In this document: positions 33,073-41,798 of the stretch, in pieces | Position numbering within the stretch: position 1 is the first letter of the stretch | How the letters are laid out: each line of letters begins with the position of its first letter | DNA from: JBMYRH01 sp049602155 | GTDB taxonomy: Bacteria > Myxococcota_A > UBA9042 > PHBI01 > JBMYRH01 | Assembly (NCBI GenBank): GCA_049602155.1 | Contig: JBMYRH010000002.1 | Span: forward strand, 310,001-374,000 | Reading direction: 5' to 3' | Length of the DNA: 64,000 bases | The notes under the pieces: model-generated | The model's database searches: none | Told to the model about the DNA's origin: nothing | What the model saw: only the letters and a program-made list of their open reading frames with translations | Translations under genes and position numbers: made by a program

Positions 33073-34331
33073 TGGCTAGTCTGACGGCCAGGATACTGGC
33101 ATCTCATGCGGTAGAGGCGGCCGCCGAGGGTAGCGCATACGTCGCCGTTGAGCCCGACTTGGTGCTCGGTCATGAGGCGACGATCGCGCTCTTGATCGGT
33201 CGACTCCGCAAGGCCGGGCGTCGGGTCAAGCACCCCTCTCGCTGCTTCTTCGCCGCCGATCATTTCGTGCCCCCGGCGACCGCTGAGCGGGCGTCAATCC
33301 TGCGACAATACCTGCAGTTCGTGGACGAAGAGGGGATCCCCACCGAGCAGCTCTTTAATGGCATCAGTCACCAGCTCTTGGTGGAGGATACGCGCTGTAG
33401 ACCGGGCGCCTTTATCGCCGGCGCAGACAGTCACACGACCATGGGCGGAGCGCTGGGCGCCTTCTCAGCGGGCTTTGGTTCCACGGACATCCTCGGGCTC
33501 TTGGCGACCGGCAAGGTCTGGGTGAAGACCCCGGACGCGATGGCGATCCGCTTCACCGGCCAGCTCGGCCTCCACGTGACGGGTAAAGACGTGGCGCTCG
33601 AGGTGATGCGTCAATTGGGCGAAGGTGGCGGGCGGTACCGAGCCATTGAGTACTATGACGCGGACGCGGGCCTGACCATGGCGGCTCGGATGACGCTGAC
33701 CAATATGGCGGTGGATTGCGGCGCCAAGAACGGGCTCTTCGTGCCCGACGTCGTGACGGCCGCCTACATGCGTGAGCGAGACGGCGTGGAGCCCGAGCCC
33801 TTCGATCCCGAGCCCGGGGATGGCTACGTGGAGGAGCTCCACATCGACCTCGCCGCGCTGCAGCCTGTCGTGGCGCGCCCCGGGAGCCCGGCGGACGTCG
33901 TCCCCGCGGCGTCTGTAGAGGGAGAGCCTGTCGACCAGGTCTTCATTGGCTCTTGCTGCGGCGGGCGCCTTGAGGACATGCATCAAGCGCTGGCGGTGCT
34001 CGCTGGTCGCTCGGTGAAGCCAGGTTTGCGCTTCGTGGTGACCCCCGCGAGTCGGCGGGTCTATCAGGCGGCGTTAGAGGACGGCACGGTCAGCCGCCTA
34101 GTGGCGGCAGGTGCGATGGTGACGACGTCCTCTTGCGGGGCGTGTGGTGGCATCGATAAGGGCATCTTGGGCCCTGGGGAGGTGTGCGTCTCGACCTCCA
34201 ATCGCAACTTTCGTGGGAGGATGGGGGATCCGGACGCTCGGATCTACCTGGCGAGCGCCGCGACCGCGGCTGCAGCTGCGCTCACGGGCCGCGTGACTGC
34301 CCCCGCGTCGGTCACGGAGGGGGCAGAATGA
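33072..34331 (+). CDS. Aconitase-family large subunit (LeuC/LysT/AksD-like)
   Basis: A 419-aa [4Fe-4S] hydro-lyase subunit that would isomerise the 2-alkylmalate or homocitrate-type product of the preceding enzyme. It has GADSHTTMGGALGAFSAGFGS, the conserved active-site stretch, and three cluster ligands in the family spacing: C295 (or C296) in GSCCGG, then C355 and C358 in SCGACGG. Length (~420) and a separate small subunit match the archaeal-type LeuC/homoaconitase group. Its ATG shares one base with the upstream stop, and its stop overlaps the small-subunit start, so stoichiometric coupled translation is expected. Confidence 0.9.
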   Translation: MASLTARILASHAVEAAAEGSAYVAVEPDLVLGHEATIALLIGRLRKAGRRVKHPSRCFFAADHFVPPATAERASILRQYLQFVDEEGIPTEQLFNGISHQLLVEDTRCRPGAFIAGADSHTTMGGALGAFSAGFGSTDILGLLATGKVWVKTPDAMAIRFTGQLGLHVTGKDVALEVMRQLGEGGGRYRAIEYYDADAGLTMAARMTLTNMAVDCGAKNGLFVPDVVTAAYMRERDGVEPEPFDPEPGDGYVEELHIDLAALQPVVARPGSPADVVPAASVEGEPVDQVFIGSCCGGRLEDMHQALAVLAGRSVKPGLRFVVTPASRRVYQAALEDGTVSRLVAAGAMVTTSSCGACGGIDKGILGPGEVCVSTSNRNFRGRMGDPDARIYLASAATAAAAALTGRVTAPASVTEGAE

Positions 34332-34816
34332 GCGACGTGCGCCAGGGCCCTGCGCTTGTCTTAGGCGACGACATCAACACGGATGTCCTCCACCCGAGCC
34401 GCTTCTATTCACTGAATGACCAGACCGTGCGGCGTGGTTTCCTCGGCGCCGTGGAGGGCAGAGAGGACGCCTCGGAGGCCGATCTTGGGGGCCGTATCGT
34501 CATCGCGGGGTCCAATTTCGGGATCGGCTCGAGTCGCGAGACTGGCGCGCGGGTCTTCCTCCTCGCGGGGATACAAGCCGTCGTCGCGGTCTCCTTCGCG
34601 CGCATCTTCCACCGGAACGTCTTGAACCTTGGGCTCCCAGCGCTCTCTTGCCCCGCCTTGGCAGAGGTCGAGGTCGCTGAGGGGCAGCATGTGAGCTTAG
34701 ACGTGACTGCCGGGGTGCTGCGCGTCGGTGACCAATCGCTCCCAACCGAGGGGCTCGATCCCCATTGGCAGCGCGTCCTCGACGCGGGGGGCTTGGCGCA
34801 GTGGCTGGGGCTTTGA
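34328..34816 (+). CDS. Aconitase-family small subunit (LeuD/LysU/AksE-like)
   Basis: A 162-aa swivel-domain subunit, partner of the large subunit. VLGDDINTDVLHPSRF is the opening motif and AGSNFGIGSSRETG the canonical substrate-recognition segment around the catalytic Ser/Arg. In LeuD-type proteins a short loop after the first motif decides the substrate: here it reads FYSLNDQTVRRG, which is not the typical isopropylmalate loop, so specificity cannot be read off. ATG 34328 overlaps the upstream stop (ATGA). Confidence 0.9.
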   Translation: MSDVRQGPALVLGDDINTDVLHPSRFYSLNDQTVRRGFLGAVEGREDASEADLGGRIVIAGSNFGIGSSRETGARVFLLAGIQAVVAVSFARIFHRNVLNLGLPALSCPALAEVEVAEGQHVSLDVTAGVLRVGDQSLPTEGLDPHWQRVLDAGGLAQWLGL

Positions 34817-35982
34817 GCCAGCCCACGCGTTACGATCACGACGTGCTGGTGGTCGGTGGAGGGCCCGCGGGGTTGGCCGCGGCGACGCGGGTGCGCTGGG
34901 TAAAAGGGTTTCATGTGCTCGTCGGCTCGGTAGGGCTCGTCGAGTCCGGGCGCCTCGGGGGCCTCTTGAGCTGGGGGTCCTGTGTCTTGACCGGGCCAGG
35001 CTGGGCGTACCCTGGCCAGTCGTTGACCGAGCGCCTCTTGGTGGACGTCGAGCGATTGGCGATCCCCGTCGTGCACGACCGCGTGGTCCGGATAGACGCT
35101 GAGGGGCCGCTCTTTCACACGCACTTCGCCAGCGGCCGAGTGCTCCGCTCGCTGGCCGTGATCCTCGCGACCGGCTTTCGACCCTTGGCCAACGAGGTGG
35201 ACTACTACCTCCGCGGCGTGCGGATGACCTTCAAGGGCTACGATCACTTCCCGAGCCTGGTGCGCTCCTGCGCAAAGGACGCTGACGGACGGGGGTTGGT
35301 CGTGATCGGGAATGCGAAGAGCGCGCACTTGCAAGCGCTCCTGGACGCGCACTCAGCCGGCGCCGGGGAGGTGACACTCGTAACTGAGGAGCGCCTCTTG
35401 GCTGTCGAAGGTGAGGGCACCGTGGAGGGCGTCCACCTCGGGGCCGCCGACGGCACTGAGCGCCGAATCGCCTGCGCGGCGGTCTTGATGGACTACAACG
35501 CGATGGAGCTTCGCCCTGACCTCCAAATAGAGGGGGTGTCGCCGAAGCTCGACGCTCGGGGCTTCATCGAGGTCGACACCTCGATGGCCACCTCTGTCCC
35601 CGGACTCTTTGCCGCCGGCGACATCACGGGGCGCTACGCAGCCACGCTGATGGCGCTGGGGGACGGCGTCTGCGCCGGGTTGGCGGCTTACGAGTACGCC
35701 TTTGAGGCGAAGTTCGGTCGCCCCCCAAGGCTCTTCGCATACAAGGCCCTCGATGAGGCGTTGCCGGCGTCCCCGCGCGACCTCCCCCTGATCCCGCCTC
35801 ACGCGGTCCCGGTGCCCCTTGGAGGGCAGGGGGGCGCACCGCTGCCTGCTTGGGTCGACGGACAGCGCACGTTGAGTGATGAAGCGGCTGCTCAAGGAAT
35901 CGAGCCCACTGCACTGGCGGAGGGGCTGTCGGAGGCCGTACTCTCTAAGCGCCTCACGTACCATTGCCTGCATTCATCATGA
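34813..35982 (+). CDS. FAD-dependent oxidoreductase, thioredoxin-reductase-like fold without redox Cys pair
   Basis: A 389-aa flavoprotein starting at a TTG that overlaps the upstream TGA, as at 31900. The N-terminus has the dinucleotide-binding motif DVLVVGGGPAGLAAAT; a second nucleotide-binding strand appears in LVVIGNAKSAHLQ, and SVPGLFAAGDITGRYAATLMALGDG is the conserved FAD-binding closure of the thioredoxin reductase/pyridine nucleotide-disulfide family. The CxxC active site is absent, so it should not reduce disulfides; hydroxylation, dehydrogenation or double-bond reduction of a pathway intermediate is more likely (inference). The family's usual length is about 310, and the extra C-terminal 60 residues are Pro-rich. 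Confidence 0.83.
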   Translation: MSQPTRYDHDVLVVGGGPAGLAAATRVRWVKGFHVLVGSVGLVESGRLGGLLSWGSCVLTGPGWAYPGQSLTERLLVDVERLAIPVVHDRVVRIDAEGPLFHTHFASGRVLRSLAVILATGFRPLANEVDYYLRGVRMTFKGYDHFPSLVRSCAKDADGRGLVVIGNAKSAHLQALLDAHSAGAGEVTLVTEERLLAVEGEGTVEGVHLGAADGTERRIACAAVLMDYNAMELRPDLQIEGVSPKLDARGFIEVDTSMATSVPGLFAAGDITGRYAATLMALGDGVCAGLAAYEYAFEAKFGRPPRLFAYKALDEALPASPRDLPLIPPHAVPVPLGGQGGAPLPAWVDGQRTLSDEAAAQGIEPTALAEGLSEAVLSKRLTYHCLHSS

Positions 35983-37043
35983 GCCTCTCCGACGATATTT
36001 GCGCGTTTATTCAGGCGGATACGCGCGACGACGCGACCTTTGATGACCTCGCGCGTCGCCTGTTTGCCATGCAGTGTGAGTCGATCCCGCTCGTCGGTGC
36101 GCTCGCGGCTCGGGAGGGGGTCACGCCGGATAAGGTCACCCATTGGCGGGACATCCCTGCAGTGCCGACAGCTGCGTTCAAGGCCGCGACCCTCTTTGGG
36201 GGCAGCGCGGTGGCGCAGACCTTCACCTCAAGTGGCACCTCTGGTGCGAGCAAAAGCCAGAGCGTCTTCAGCGAAGAGGGCCTCGCGCTCATGGGGCTGG
36301 CGGTGCGCGTCAACGCCGCGCGTTGGCTCTTCCCGGATGGGCGCAGTACGCGGATCTTGGTCCTCGCGCCGTCTCCACAGATGGCGCCTCATATGATCAT
36401 GGCCTGGGGCATGAGCGCGCTCATCTCCGAGTACGGACTTGAGGGGTCACGTTTCCTCATCGGGTCTGATGGCTTGGATGCAGGAGCTGTGGTCGCTGAG
36501 CTGCTCGATGCTGCCCGTGACGGGGTGCCGATTACACTCATCGGCGCGAGCTTTGGCTTCGTCCATTTGCTCGATGGCCTCGTCGCGGCTGACGTCCGCA
36601 TCGCCTCGGCGCCTGGTAGCCGAACGATGGACGCAGGAGGATACAAGGGGCGCAGCCGGGAACTGACTCGCGGTGAGCTCGACAGCGCCATCTCCGAGAG
36701 GCTGGGGGTCCCAGCGCAGCGCGCGGTGAATTTGCTCGGGATGACCGAACTGGCGAGCCAGTTTTACGACGGAGTGCTCGGGCAAGGGAGCGCAACCCCG
36801 CGCCGTAAACAGAACCCACCATGGACGCGCACCGTGGTCGTCGCGCCGGACACCTTGAGGCCGGTCGCCGACGGTGAGCGCGGCCTCCTCGTGCACCTCG
36901 ATCTTGCGAACATCGAGCGACCGGCGGTCATCCGAACCGATGATATGGGCTTCGCAGACGCGGACGGGTTTCATGTGATAGGGCGCGCCACCGGGGCCGA
37001 TTCGCGAGGCTGCTCTTTGAGTGTTGAGGAGCTTGTCCAGTGA
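35979..37043 (+). CDS. LuxE-like acyl-protein synthetase
   Basis: A 354-aa member of the LuxE/PaaK-like adenylating superfamily. It has the nucleotide-binding loop FTSSGTSGASKS near residue 90, NLLGMTELASQFYDG (the aromatic/TE motif of adenylate formers) and the C-terminal VIRTDDMGFADADGFHVIGR. In luminous bacteria LuxE activates a fatty acid as acyl-AMP, carries it on a Cys near the C-terminus and passes it to LuxC; here C345, ten residues from the end, is well placed for this. ATG 35979 overlaps the upstream stop. The adjacent LuxC-like gene supports a working LuxE-LuxC pair. The acyl substrate is unknown. Confidence 0.85.
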   Translation: MSLSDDICAFIQADTRDDATFDDLARRLFAMQCESIPLVGALAAREGVTPDKVTHWRDIPAVPTAAFKAATLFGGSAVAQTFTSSGTSGASKSQSVFSEEGLALMGLAVRVNAARWLFPDGRSTRILVLAPSPQMAPHMIMAWGMSALISEYGLEGSRFLIGSDGLDAGAVVAELLDAARDGVPITLIGASFGFVHLLDGLVAADVRIASAPGSRTMDAGGYKGRSRELTRGELDSAISERLGVPAQRAVNLLGMTELASQFYDGVLGQGSATPRRKQNPPWTRTVVVAPDTLRPVADGERGLLVHLDLANIERPAVIRTDDMGFADADGFHVIGRATGADSRGCSLSVEELVQ

Positions 37044-38449
37044 CCATGAACGCTTATTGGCTGCCCCCTGGCTGTCACGTGCAGTTGGAGACAGAGGCGG
37101 TCGAGGTCAATCGAGGCGGTCGGCGGTTCACGCTCCATATGCCGAAGCCGACCCCCGCTGACCTTCGCGAGATAGCGGCACATTTGAGGTCGGCGCAGCG
37201 GCGCATCCTCGCGCGACGCAGCACTGAGTCCATCATCCGCTCTCTGGATCGCGCGGCGGCGCTTTGGCTGAGCCCGAGCTACCGACCCCGGCTCCTCGCG
37301 CGGCACACGATCAGCATCATCACGGGCTTCTCGAGTGAGATGGTCGCCCGGGCGATTGAACTTGAGCAGGCCGCGAGCCGCGCGCCGGACATGGTGGCTG
37401 CTCTGGAGCGTGAGCTGGGAGACTCGAAGGCGCTGGACGGCTTTGTGCGCACTGCGAAGGGCCGCAGCATGGCGATCGGTCCCCAGCTTATCGGTGGGAT
37501 CTTTAGCGCCAACATCCCCGCGTTACCGCACCTGACCGTGATGCGCGCCTTCTTGGTCAAGGCTGCCTGCTTTGGCCGCGTTAGCAGCGATGAGCCGATC
37601 TACTTACCGCTCTATGCGGAGTCCCTCCGTGAGGTGGATCCCGAGCTCGCTGAGTGCCTCGCTGTCGTGCATTGGGATCGCGCAGACCGCGTCTGTGAAG
37701 CCGCGTTCCTGGGCTCGCTCGACCACCTCATCGCGTACGGAGGAGACGAGGCGCTTGGTGGCCTGCGTGAGCGGCTCCCGGAGGGCGTCGCGGCGACCTG
37801 GCATGGTCACCGGATGGGCTTCGCCTATGTGGGACGTCCTGCGTTGATGGGCGGCATTGATGGCCTTGTGGATAGGTTGGCATTCGACTTCAGCATCTTT
37901 GACCAGCACGCCTGCTTGGCGCCTCAAGCATGCTTCGTAGAGCGAGGAGGGCGCACCTCTCCCCTCGTGTTCGCGCGCCATTTATCCGACGCGATGGAGG
38001 CTTGGTTAGATGAGCTGCCCCCGCGCTCCTTGGAGGTGGACGAGATGGCGCCTCTGCGTGCCGCGCTGGACGCGGCGGCGCTGCGTGAGCTCATGGGGGA
38101 GGGCGGCGCTTGTGTCGTCTCGCCCCCGACGCGCCTCCAAGGGGCGGTTGTTATGGAGCGCCCGGAGCGCTTTGAGCCAGTGCCGCTGGATCGGTTCGTG
38201 CGCGTCATCCCGGTGGATGACGTGGACGACATGCTGACGTTGCTTGAGCCGGTGAAGCGGTACCTACAATGTGCTGCGGTGGCCGGTTGTGATGACGCGA
38301 CGCGCGCCAGGCTCGCGCGGCTTGGGCTGAGTCGGCTCTGCCCCCCCGGTCGGATGGGGACACCGACGATGGTCTGGCATCATGATGGGGAGGGGTGTTT
38401 GGCCTCCCTCGTGAGCTGGTGCGATGAAGAAACTCGGATGCCGGCATGA
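37040..38449 (+). CDS. LuxC-like acyl-CoA/acyl-protein reductase
   Basis: A 469-aa reductase of the aldehyde dehydrogenase superfamily, LuxC branch. The motif DQHACLAPQ puts the catalytic Cys at about residue 292, close to the LuxC position (around 286). GGIFSANIPALPHLTVM and the Rossmann-like segment before it would bind NADPH. The enzyme should take the acyl group from the LuxE-like partner and release an aldehyde. GTG 37040 overlaps the upstream stop (GTGA); an ATG two codons later is an alternative. No luciferase genes (luxA/luxB) or transferase (luxD) are nearby, so light production is not indicated. Its 3' end overlaps the histidine kinase frame. Confidence 0.87.
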   Translation: MTMNAYWLPPGCHVQLETEAVEVNRGGRRFTLHMPKPTPADLREIAAHLRSAQRRILARRSTESIIRSLDRAAALWLSPSYRPRLLARHTISIITGFSSEMVARAIELEQAASRAPDMVAALERELGDSKALDGFVRTAKGRSMAIGPQLIGGIFSANIPALPHLTVMRAFLVKAACFGRVSSDEPIYLPLYAESLREVDPELAECLAVVHWDRADRVCEAAFLGSLDHLIAYGGDEALGGLRERLPEGVAATWHGHRMGFAYVGRPALMGGIDGLVDRLAFDFSIFDQHACLAPQACFVERGGRTSPLVFARHLSDAMEAWLDELPPRSLEVDEMAPLRAALDAAALRELMGEGGACVVSPPTRLQGAVVMERPERFEPVPLDRFVRVIPVDDVDDMLTLLEPVKRYLQCAAVAGCDDATRARLARLGLSRLCPPGRMGTPTMVWHHDGEGCLASLVSWCDEETRMPA

Positions 38450-40757
38450 CCATGCGAGGATGCGATTATGGAGCGATCCTGGGGGGCTTGAGCGCGTGAC
38501 AGAGGACGTATCGATCGGCAGCAGCGACGCGAGTCAAGATGACGGCGTCCTCTGGGCATTGCTCGAGACGGAGACCCGGACAGTGCTCATTCGGCACGTC
38601 ATCCAGCTCTTGATCTTCTCGACCTCTGCCGCCCTCATCTTGGACATCCTCTTCGCAGAGTCTGTCCCGCTGCTCCTGTACTTGGCTGGCTTCATCCCCT
38701 TCCTCGGCGTTTACGTCGCTGGCTATTTAGCTTTGCGTCGTGGGAAGTTGCGTGTCGCGACGCTCTTGGTCACCGTGGGGACGGTGTTGGCGCAAGCCGG
38801 TATCGGCTTTTACGTCATGGGTCACGAAGCTCAGGCGCTGGTCTCGTTCCTCAACCTCGTCCTCATCGCTGGCTTTGTCGTGGGGCCCGGGGCCGCAGTC
38901 TTGACCTCGTTGGTCGCTGTGTGTGCAGTCACTGCGTACGTCGTGCTCGCCGCGGAGGGGCGACTCCCTCAGCCCGAGATCGTCACCGGGGTCAAGGCGG
39001 GGACGATCGCGCTCAGCACGACGATCTTCACGACAGGTGGCTTGGTCTTTATCGCCATCCGGCACGTGCGCAACGCGTTGAGGAAAGAGCGACGCGCGGT
39101 GAGCCAGGCGAGGGACGCCCTGGAGGCACTAGAGCAAGCGAACTTCGATCTCGATTATCGCGCTCAGCTGGCGGAGGAGCTCGTCGTCATCAGCCGCAAG
39201 TTGATCGACATTGGTCGGCCTGATGAGCTCGCTGATCGGCTGTGTCGTAAGCTCGTCGACATCCTCGACCTCGATCGCGCCTGGATTGTGGGGCGAGGCG
39301 GGGCTGTTTTGGGTCGCGCCGCGACGCAGCGTGAGCGGCCAGGCGCATCGCTGTGCCGGGGCGAGGGGGCGTTCCCGATGCGGCTCGATGACGCGACCCC
39401 GGTGCACTACTTGTCCGAGGAGGAAAGGGCGACGCTCGTGACGTGGACGGGGTACCGCGAGAGCGAAGAGGGGATCGCTTTGATCGTGCCAGGCATTGAG
39501 GACGTTTACCTCGTCGCGGTTGGACCGAAGCTCACCTGTATCACCGAGGCTTCGACTGCATTTTGTAGTGCTGCTGCAGGCTTATTCGCGAGTGGTTTGG
39601 CGCGCTCCTCGATGGAGGAGCGCCTCCGCCAGGCTCAGCGTATGGACGCAGTCGGCCGGCTGTCAGCGGGGCTTGCCCATGACTTTAACAACCTCCTGAC
39701 CGAGATCATGACAGGCACGGACTTGGTGAAGAGCCGTATGGAGCGCTCTTTAGCCGTCGACGCCCAAGTTCAGGGCATCGCGGCGGCGACTCACCGTGCT
39801 GCTAACCTTACAAAGCGCCTTATGGCTTTCACGTCCGTCACACGGCGGCCCCCTGAGGTTGTCGAGCTGACTGGGCTGGTGCGCGACATGTTGACGATGT
39901 TCGAGCACACGATGGAGCCGCGGATCAGCCTCCACGCTGACCTCTCCTCTGTGCCGCTGTGGGTCAGCGCAGATCCCGTCGAGATCGAGCGCGCCATCCT
40001 CAACTTGGTCATGAACGCGCGCGACGCCGTCCAGGAGAGCGGTTCGGTCTCTGTGAGCGTCCATCGCACAGAGACGACCCTCGAGGATGGAGAGAGCGCG
40101 GTCCCGACGGCGACCTTGCGGGTCGAAGATGATGGCGTCGGCATGACGGCTGAGGTTGAGCGTCGCATCTTTGAGCCCTTCTTTACGACCCGTGCCGAGC
40201 AGGGGGGGCATGGGCTCGGGCTCTCGAGTGTCTACGGGCTCGTCAATCTCACAGGCGGGCAGATCGATGTGCGGAGTCGCCCAGGGGAGGGCGCCCGCTT
40301 CGATGTCATCTTGCCGCTCGTGACTGTCAATCAGGAGGTGTCGCCGCCTGTCAGACCCGTCATGAGGCGCCCATTGACGTCGGCCCGGATCTTGGTGGTC
40401 GAGGACAGCGAAGATGTCCGCTCGCTGCTGACCGAAGTGCTCCAGGATGCGGGGTACTCTGTCCTCACGGCCGAAGACGGGACTCATGGACTCGAGCTGC
40501 TGGAAGCGAACGACGGCATCCAGTTGGTCGTCTCCGATGTGGTGATGCCGCGCTTGGGTGGCGTTGAGTTGGCTGAGCTGGTCCGAAGCCGCTACCCCAA
40601 GCTGCCCGTGATCTTGATGAGCGGGTATGGGCCTGGTGCCTCTGAGCTTGAGGGGATCGCTCAGCTGCACAAGCCGTTCACGATTGATGAGCTACTCACC
40701 GTTGTCTCGGCTGCCCTCTCGAGGTCCGAAGGCGAGGATAGCGTGTCGTCTGGATAG
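38424..40757 (+). CDS. Membrane hybrid histidine kinase / response regulator
   Basis: A protein of up to 777 aa. About five to six N-terminal hydrophobic segments (about residues 60-215) form a 7TM-like or MASE-like sensor, then a coiled coil and a GAF-like region (about 255-400). The kinase core has GLAHDFNNLLTEIMTG (phosphoacceptor H419), NLVMNARDAVQESG (N box), DDGVGMTAEVE and GHGLGLSSVYG (G boxes). A C-terminal receiver domain follows, with D705 in VVSDVVMPRLGG and a conserved Lys in LHKPFT. There is no DNA-binding output. Start choices are ATG 38424 (overlapping luxC-like by 26 nt), ATG 38460 or GTG 38496; I list the longest. The overlap suggests that it is expressed with the biosynthetic genes and may sense their product. 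Confidence 0.87.
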   Translation: MKKLGCRHDHARMRLWSDPGGLERVTEDVSIGSSDASQDDGVLWALLETETRTVLIRHVIQLLIFSTSAALILDILFAESVPLLLYLAGFIPFLGVYVAGYLALRRGKLRVATLLVTVGTVLAQAGIGFYVMGHEAQALVSFLNLVLIAGFVVGPGAAVLTSLVAVCAVTAYVVLAAEGRLPQPEIVTGVKAGTIALSTTIFTTGGLVFIAIRHVRNALRKERRAVSQARDALEALEQANFDLDYRAQLAEELVVISRKLIDIGRPDELADRLCRKLVDILDLDRAWIVGRGGAVLGRAATQRERPGASLCRGEGAFPMRLDDATPVHYLSEEERATLVTWTGYRESEEGIALIVPGIEDVYLVAVGPKLTCITEASTAFCSAAAGLFASGLARSSMEERLRQAQRMDAVGRLSAGLAHDFNNLLTEIMTGTDLVKSRMERSLAVDAQVQGIAAATHRAANLTKRLMAFTSVTRRPPEVVELTGLVRDMLTMFEHTMEPRISLHADLSSVPLWVSADPVEIERAILNLVMNARDAVQESGSVSVSVHRTETTLEDGESAVPTATLRVEDDGVGMTAEVERRIFEPFFTTRAEQGGHGLGLSSVYGLVNLTGGQIDVRSRPGEGARFDVILPLVTVNQEVSPPVRPVMRRPLTSARILVVEDSEDVRSLLTEVLQDAGYSVLTAEDGTHGLELLEANDGIQLVVSDVVMPRLGGVELAELVRSRYPKLPVILMSGYGPGASELEGIAQLHKPFTIDELLTVVSAALSRSEGEDSVSSG

Positions 40758-40864
40758 GTGCTTGCCGTGGTTGAATGTGACGCCCAAGCTGCCCTCGCAC
40801 GCCGCGCTCCGTTCGTGATAGGTAGCTACCGGTGTCTGGCTTAAACCGCCTTGGGAGGACCGTG

Positions 40865-41701
40865 ATGTTGACCTTGAATCGTGTCGGGACCGCCTGTGTG
40901 TTGCTCGGTGTGCTGTTAGGCGGCTCACAGGCGCAGGCTAAAGCGCCGTCGAAGGTGGGCGCCTACAAGGCGGCGTCCTTGAAGAGCTTCTATTTCTTCG
41001 GAGAGGAGCCCTTTGAGTCGTTCACTTGCGGGCTCAAGGTCGACGTCGTGGAGATGCTCATCAAGGGGCTAGAGGAGCAATTCAAGGCGGCTAACCTCCC
41101 CCTGGTGATCACGGAGAACATCGACACGTTCCAGGTGACGTTCACGCGCAAGACCGACGATGCGACCTTCGTCGAGCCGAGCCTCTCGGTGACCATCAAG
41201 CCTGGAAGTGAGGTCAAAGACCCTGCACAGATCGAGGCGGGCGTGCAGCAGATCGAGGCGGGCTTCAAGGGCGCCGTCGTGGGCGCCGTTCAGATCGTAC
41301 GAGGCGCCTTTGATGAGTATGAGCAGAGTCGCTTCGCCAAGTACTCAGACGTTCGCTTTAAGGCTAACGACTCTGGCTATGACGCGACCTTCACGAAGGA
41401 TGGCGCGGTCGTCCAAGAGAGCTTCTCCGGCAAAGTGCGACGGATGACCTTCCAGATGGGGGGGCAGACCGTCACCAGCAAGAGCTCCTATAAGCGGCAT
41501 GGAGAGAAGGGGCTCTTGGTGTCCGAGGCCGAGCTGATCCCTGGTCCAGGAACCCGACTCAGCATCAGCTTTGAGTACCAGACGGTCCAAGGCCTCTTGA
41601 TCCCTAAGACGCTGCGTGTGCACTCGCGGCAAGAGATCGGAGGTCAGGTGGCAGAGAACCGCGTCGGGGTGACTTTGGAGCGCTGCACTGTGCGTCGCTA
41701 G
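40865..41701 (+). CDS. Exported protein of unknown function
   Basis: A 278-aa protein. The start at 40865 has GGGAGG about 6 nt upstream and begins a signal peptide ending AQA-K. The mature protein alternates beta-strand-like segments (FQVTFTRKTDD; LSVTIKPGSEV; LSISFEYQTVQG) and has two Cys, one early (FTCGLKV) and one near the end (LERCTVRR), possibly paired. A helix-rich section lies in the middle. It resembles generic lipid- or ligand-binding periplasmic beta proteins, but I do not recognise a family. It follows the histidine kinase by about 100 nt with its own RBS. Confidence 0.78.
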   Translation: MLTLNRVGTACVLLGVLLGGSQAQAKAPSKVGAYKAASLKSFYFFGEEPFESFTCGLKVDVVEMLIKGLEEQFKAANLPLVITENIDTFQVTFTRKTDDATFVEPSLSVTIKPGSEVKDPAQIEAGVQQIEAGFKGAVVGAVQIVRGAFDEYEQSRFAKYSDVRFKANDSGYDATFTKDGAVVQESFSGKVRRMTFQMGGQTVTSKSSYKRHGEKGLLVSEAELIPGPGTRLSISFEYQTVQGLLIPKTLRVHSRQEIGGQVAENRVGVTLERCTVRR

Positions 41702-41798
41702 CTGAAGGCCTGGCCGTTGAGGTTGACGTCCGGATCGGCGCTTGGCCGCCTCAAGGTGCTCTGATAAGACCGGCCCCGCGTCCGACAAGGAGACTGAG

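Noticed and set aside
31900..34816. Ordinary leucine biosynthesis (leuACD)
   Set aside because: LeuB is missing, the LeuA regulatory domain is missing, and genes are embedded in an operon with radical SAM and LuxC/E. It cannot be fully excluded without the rest of the genome.
35979..38449. Bioluminescence (lux) operon
   Set aside because: Only LuxE- and LuxC-like genes exist; no luciferase subunits or thioesterase are present, and neighbours are chain-elongation enzymes.
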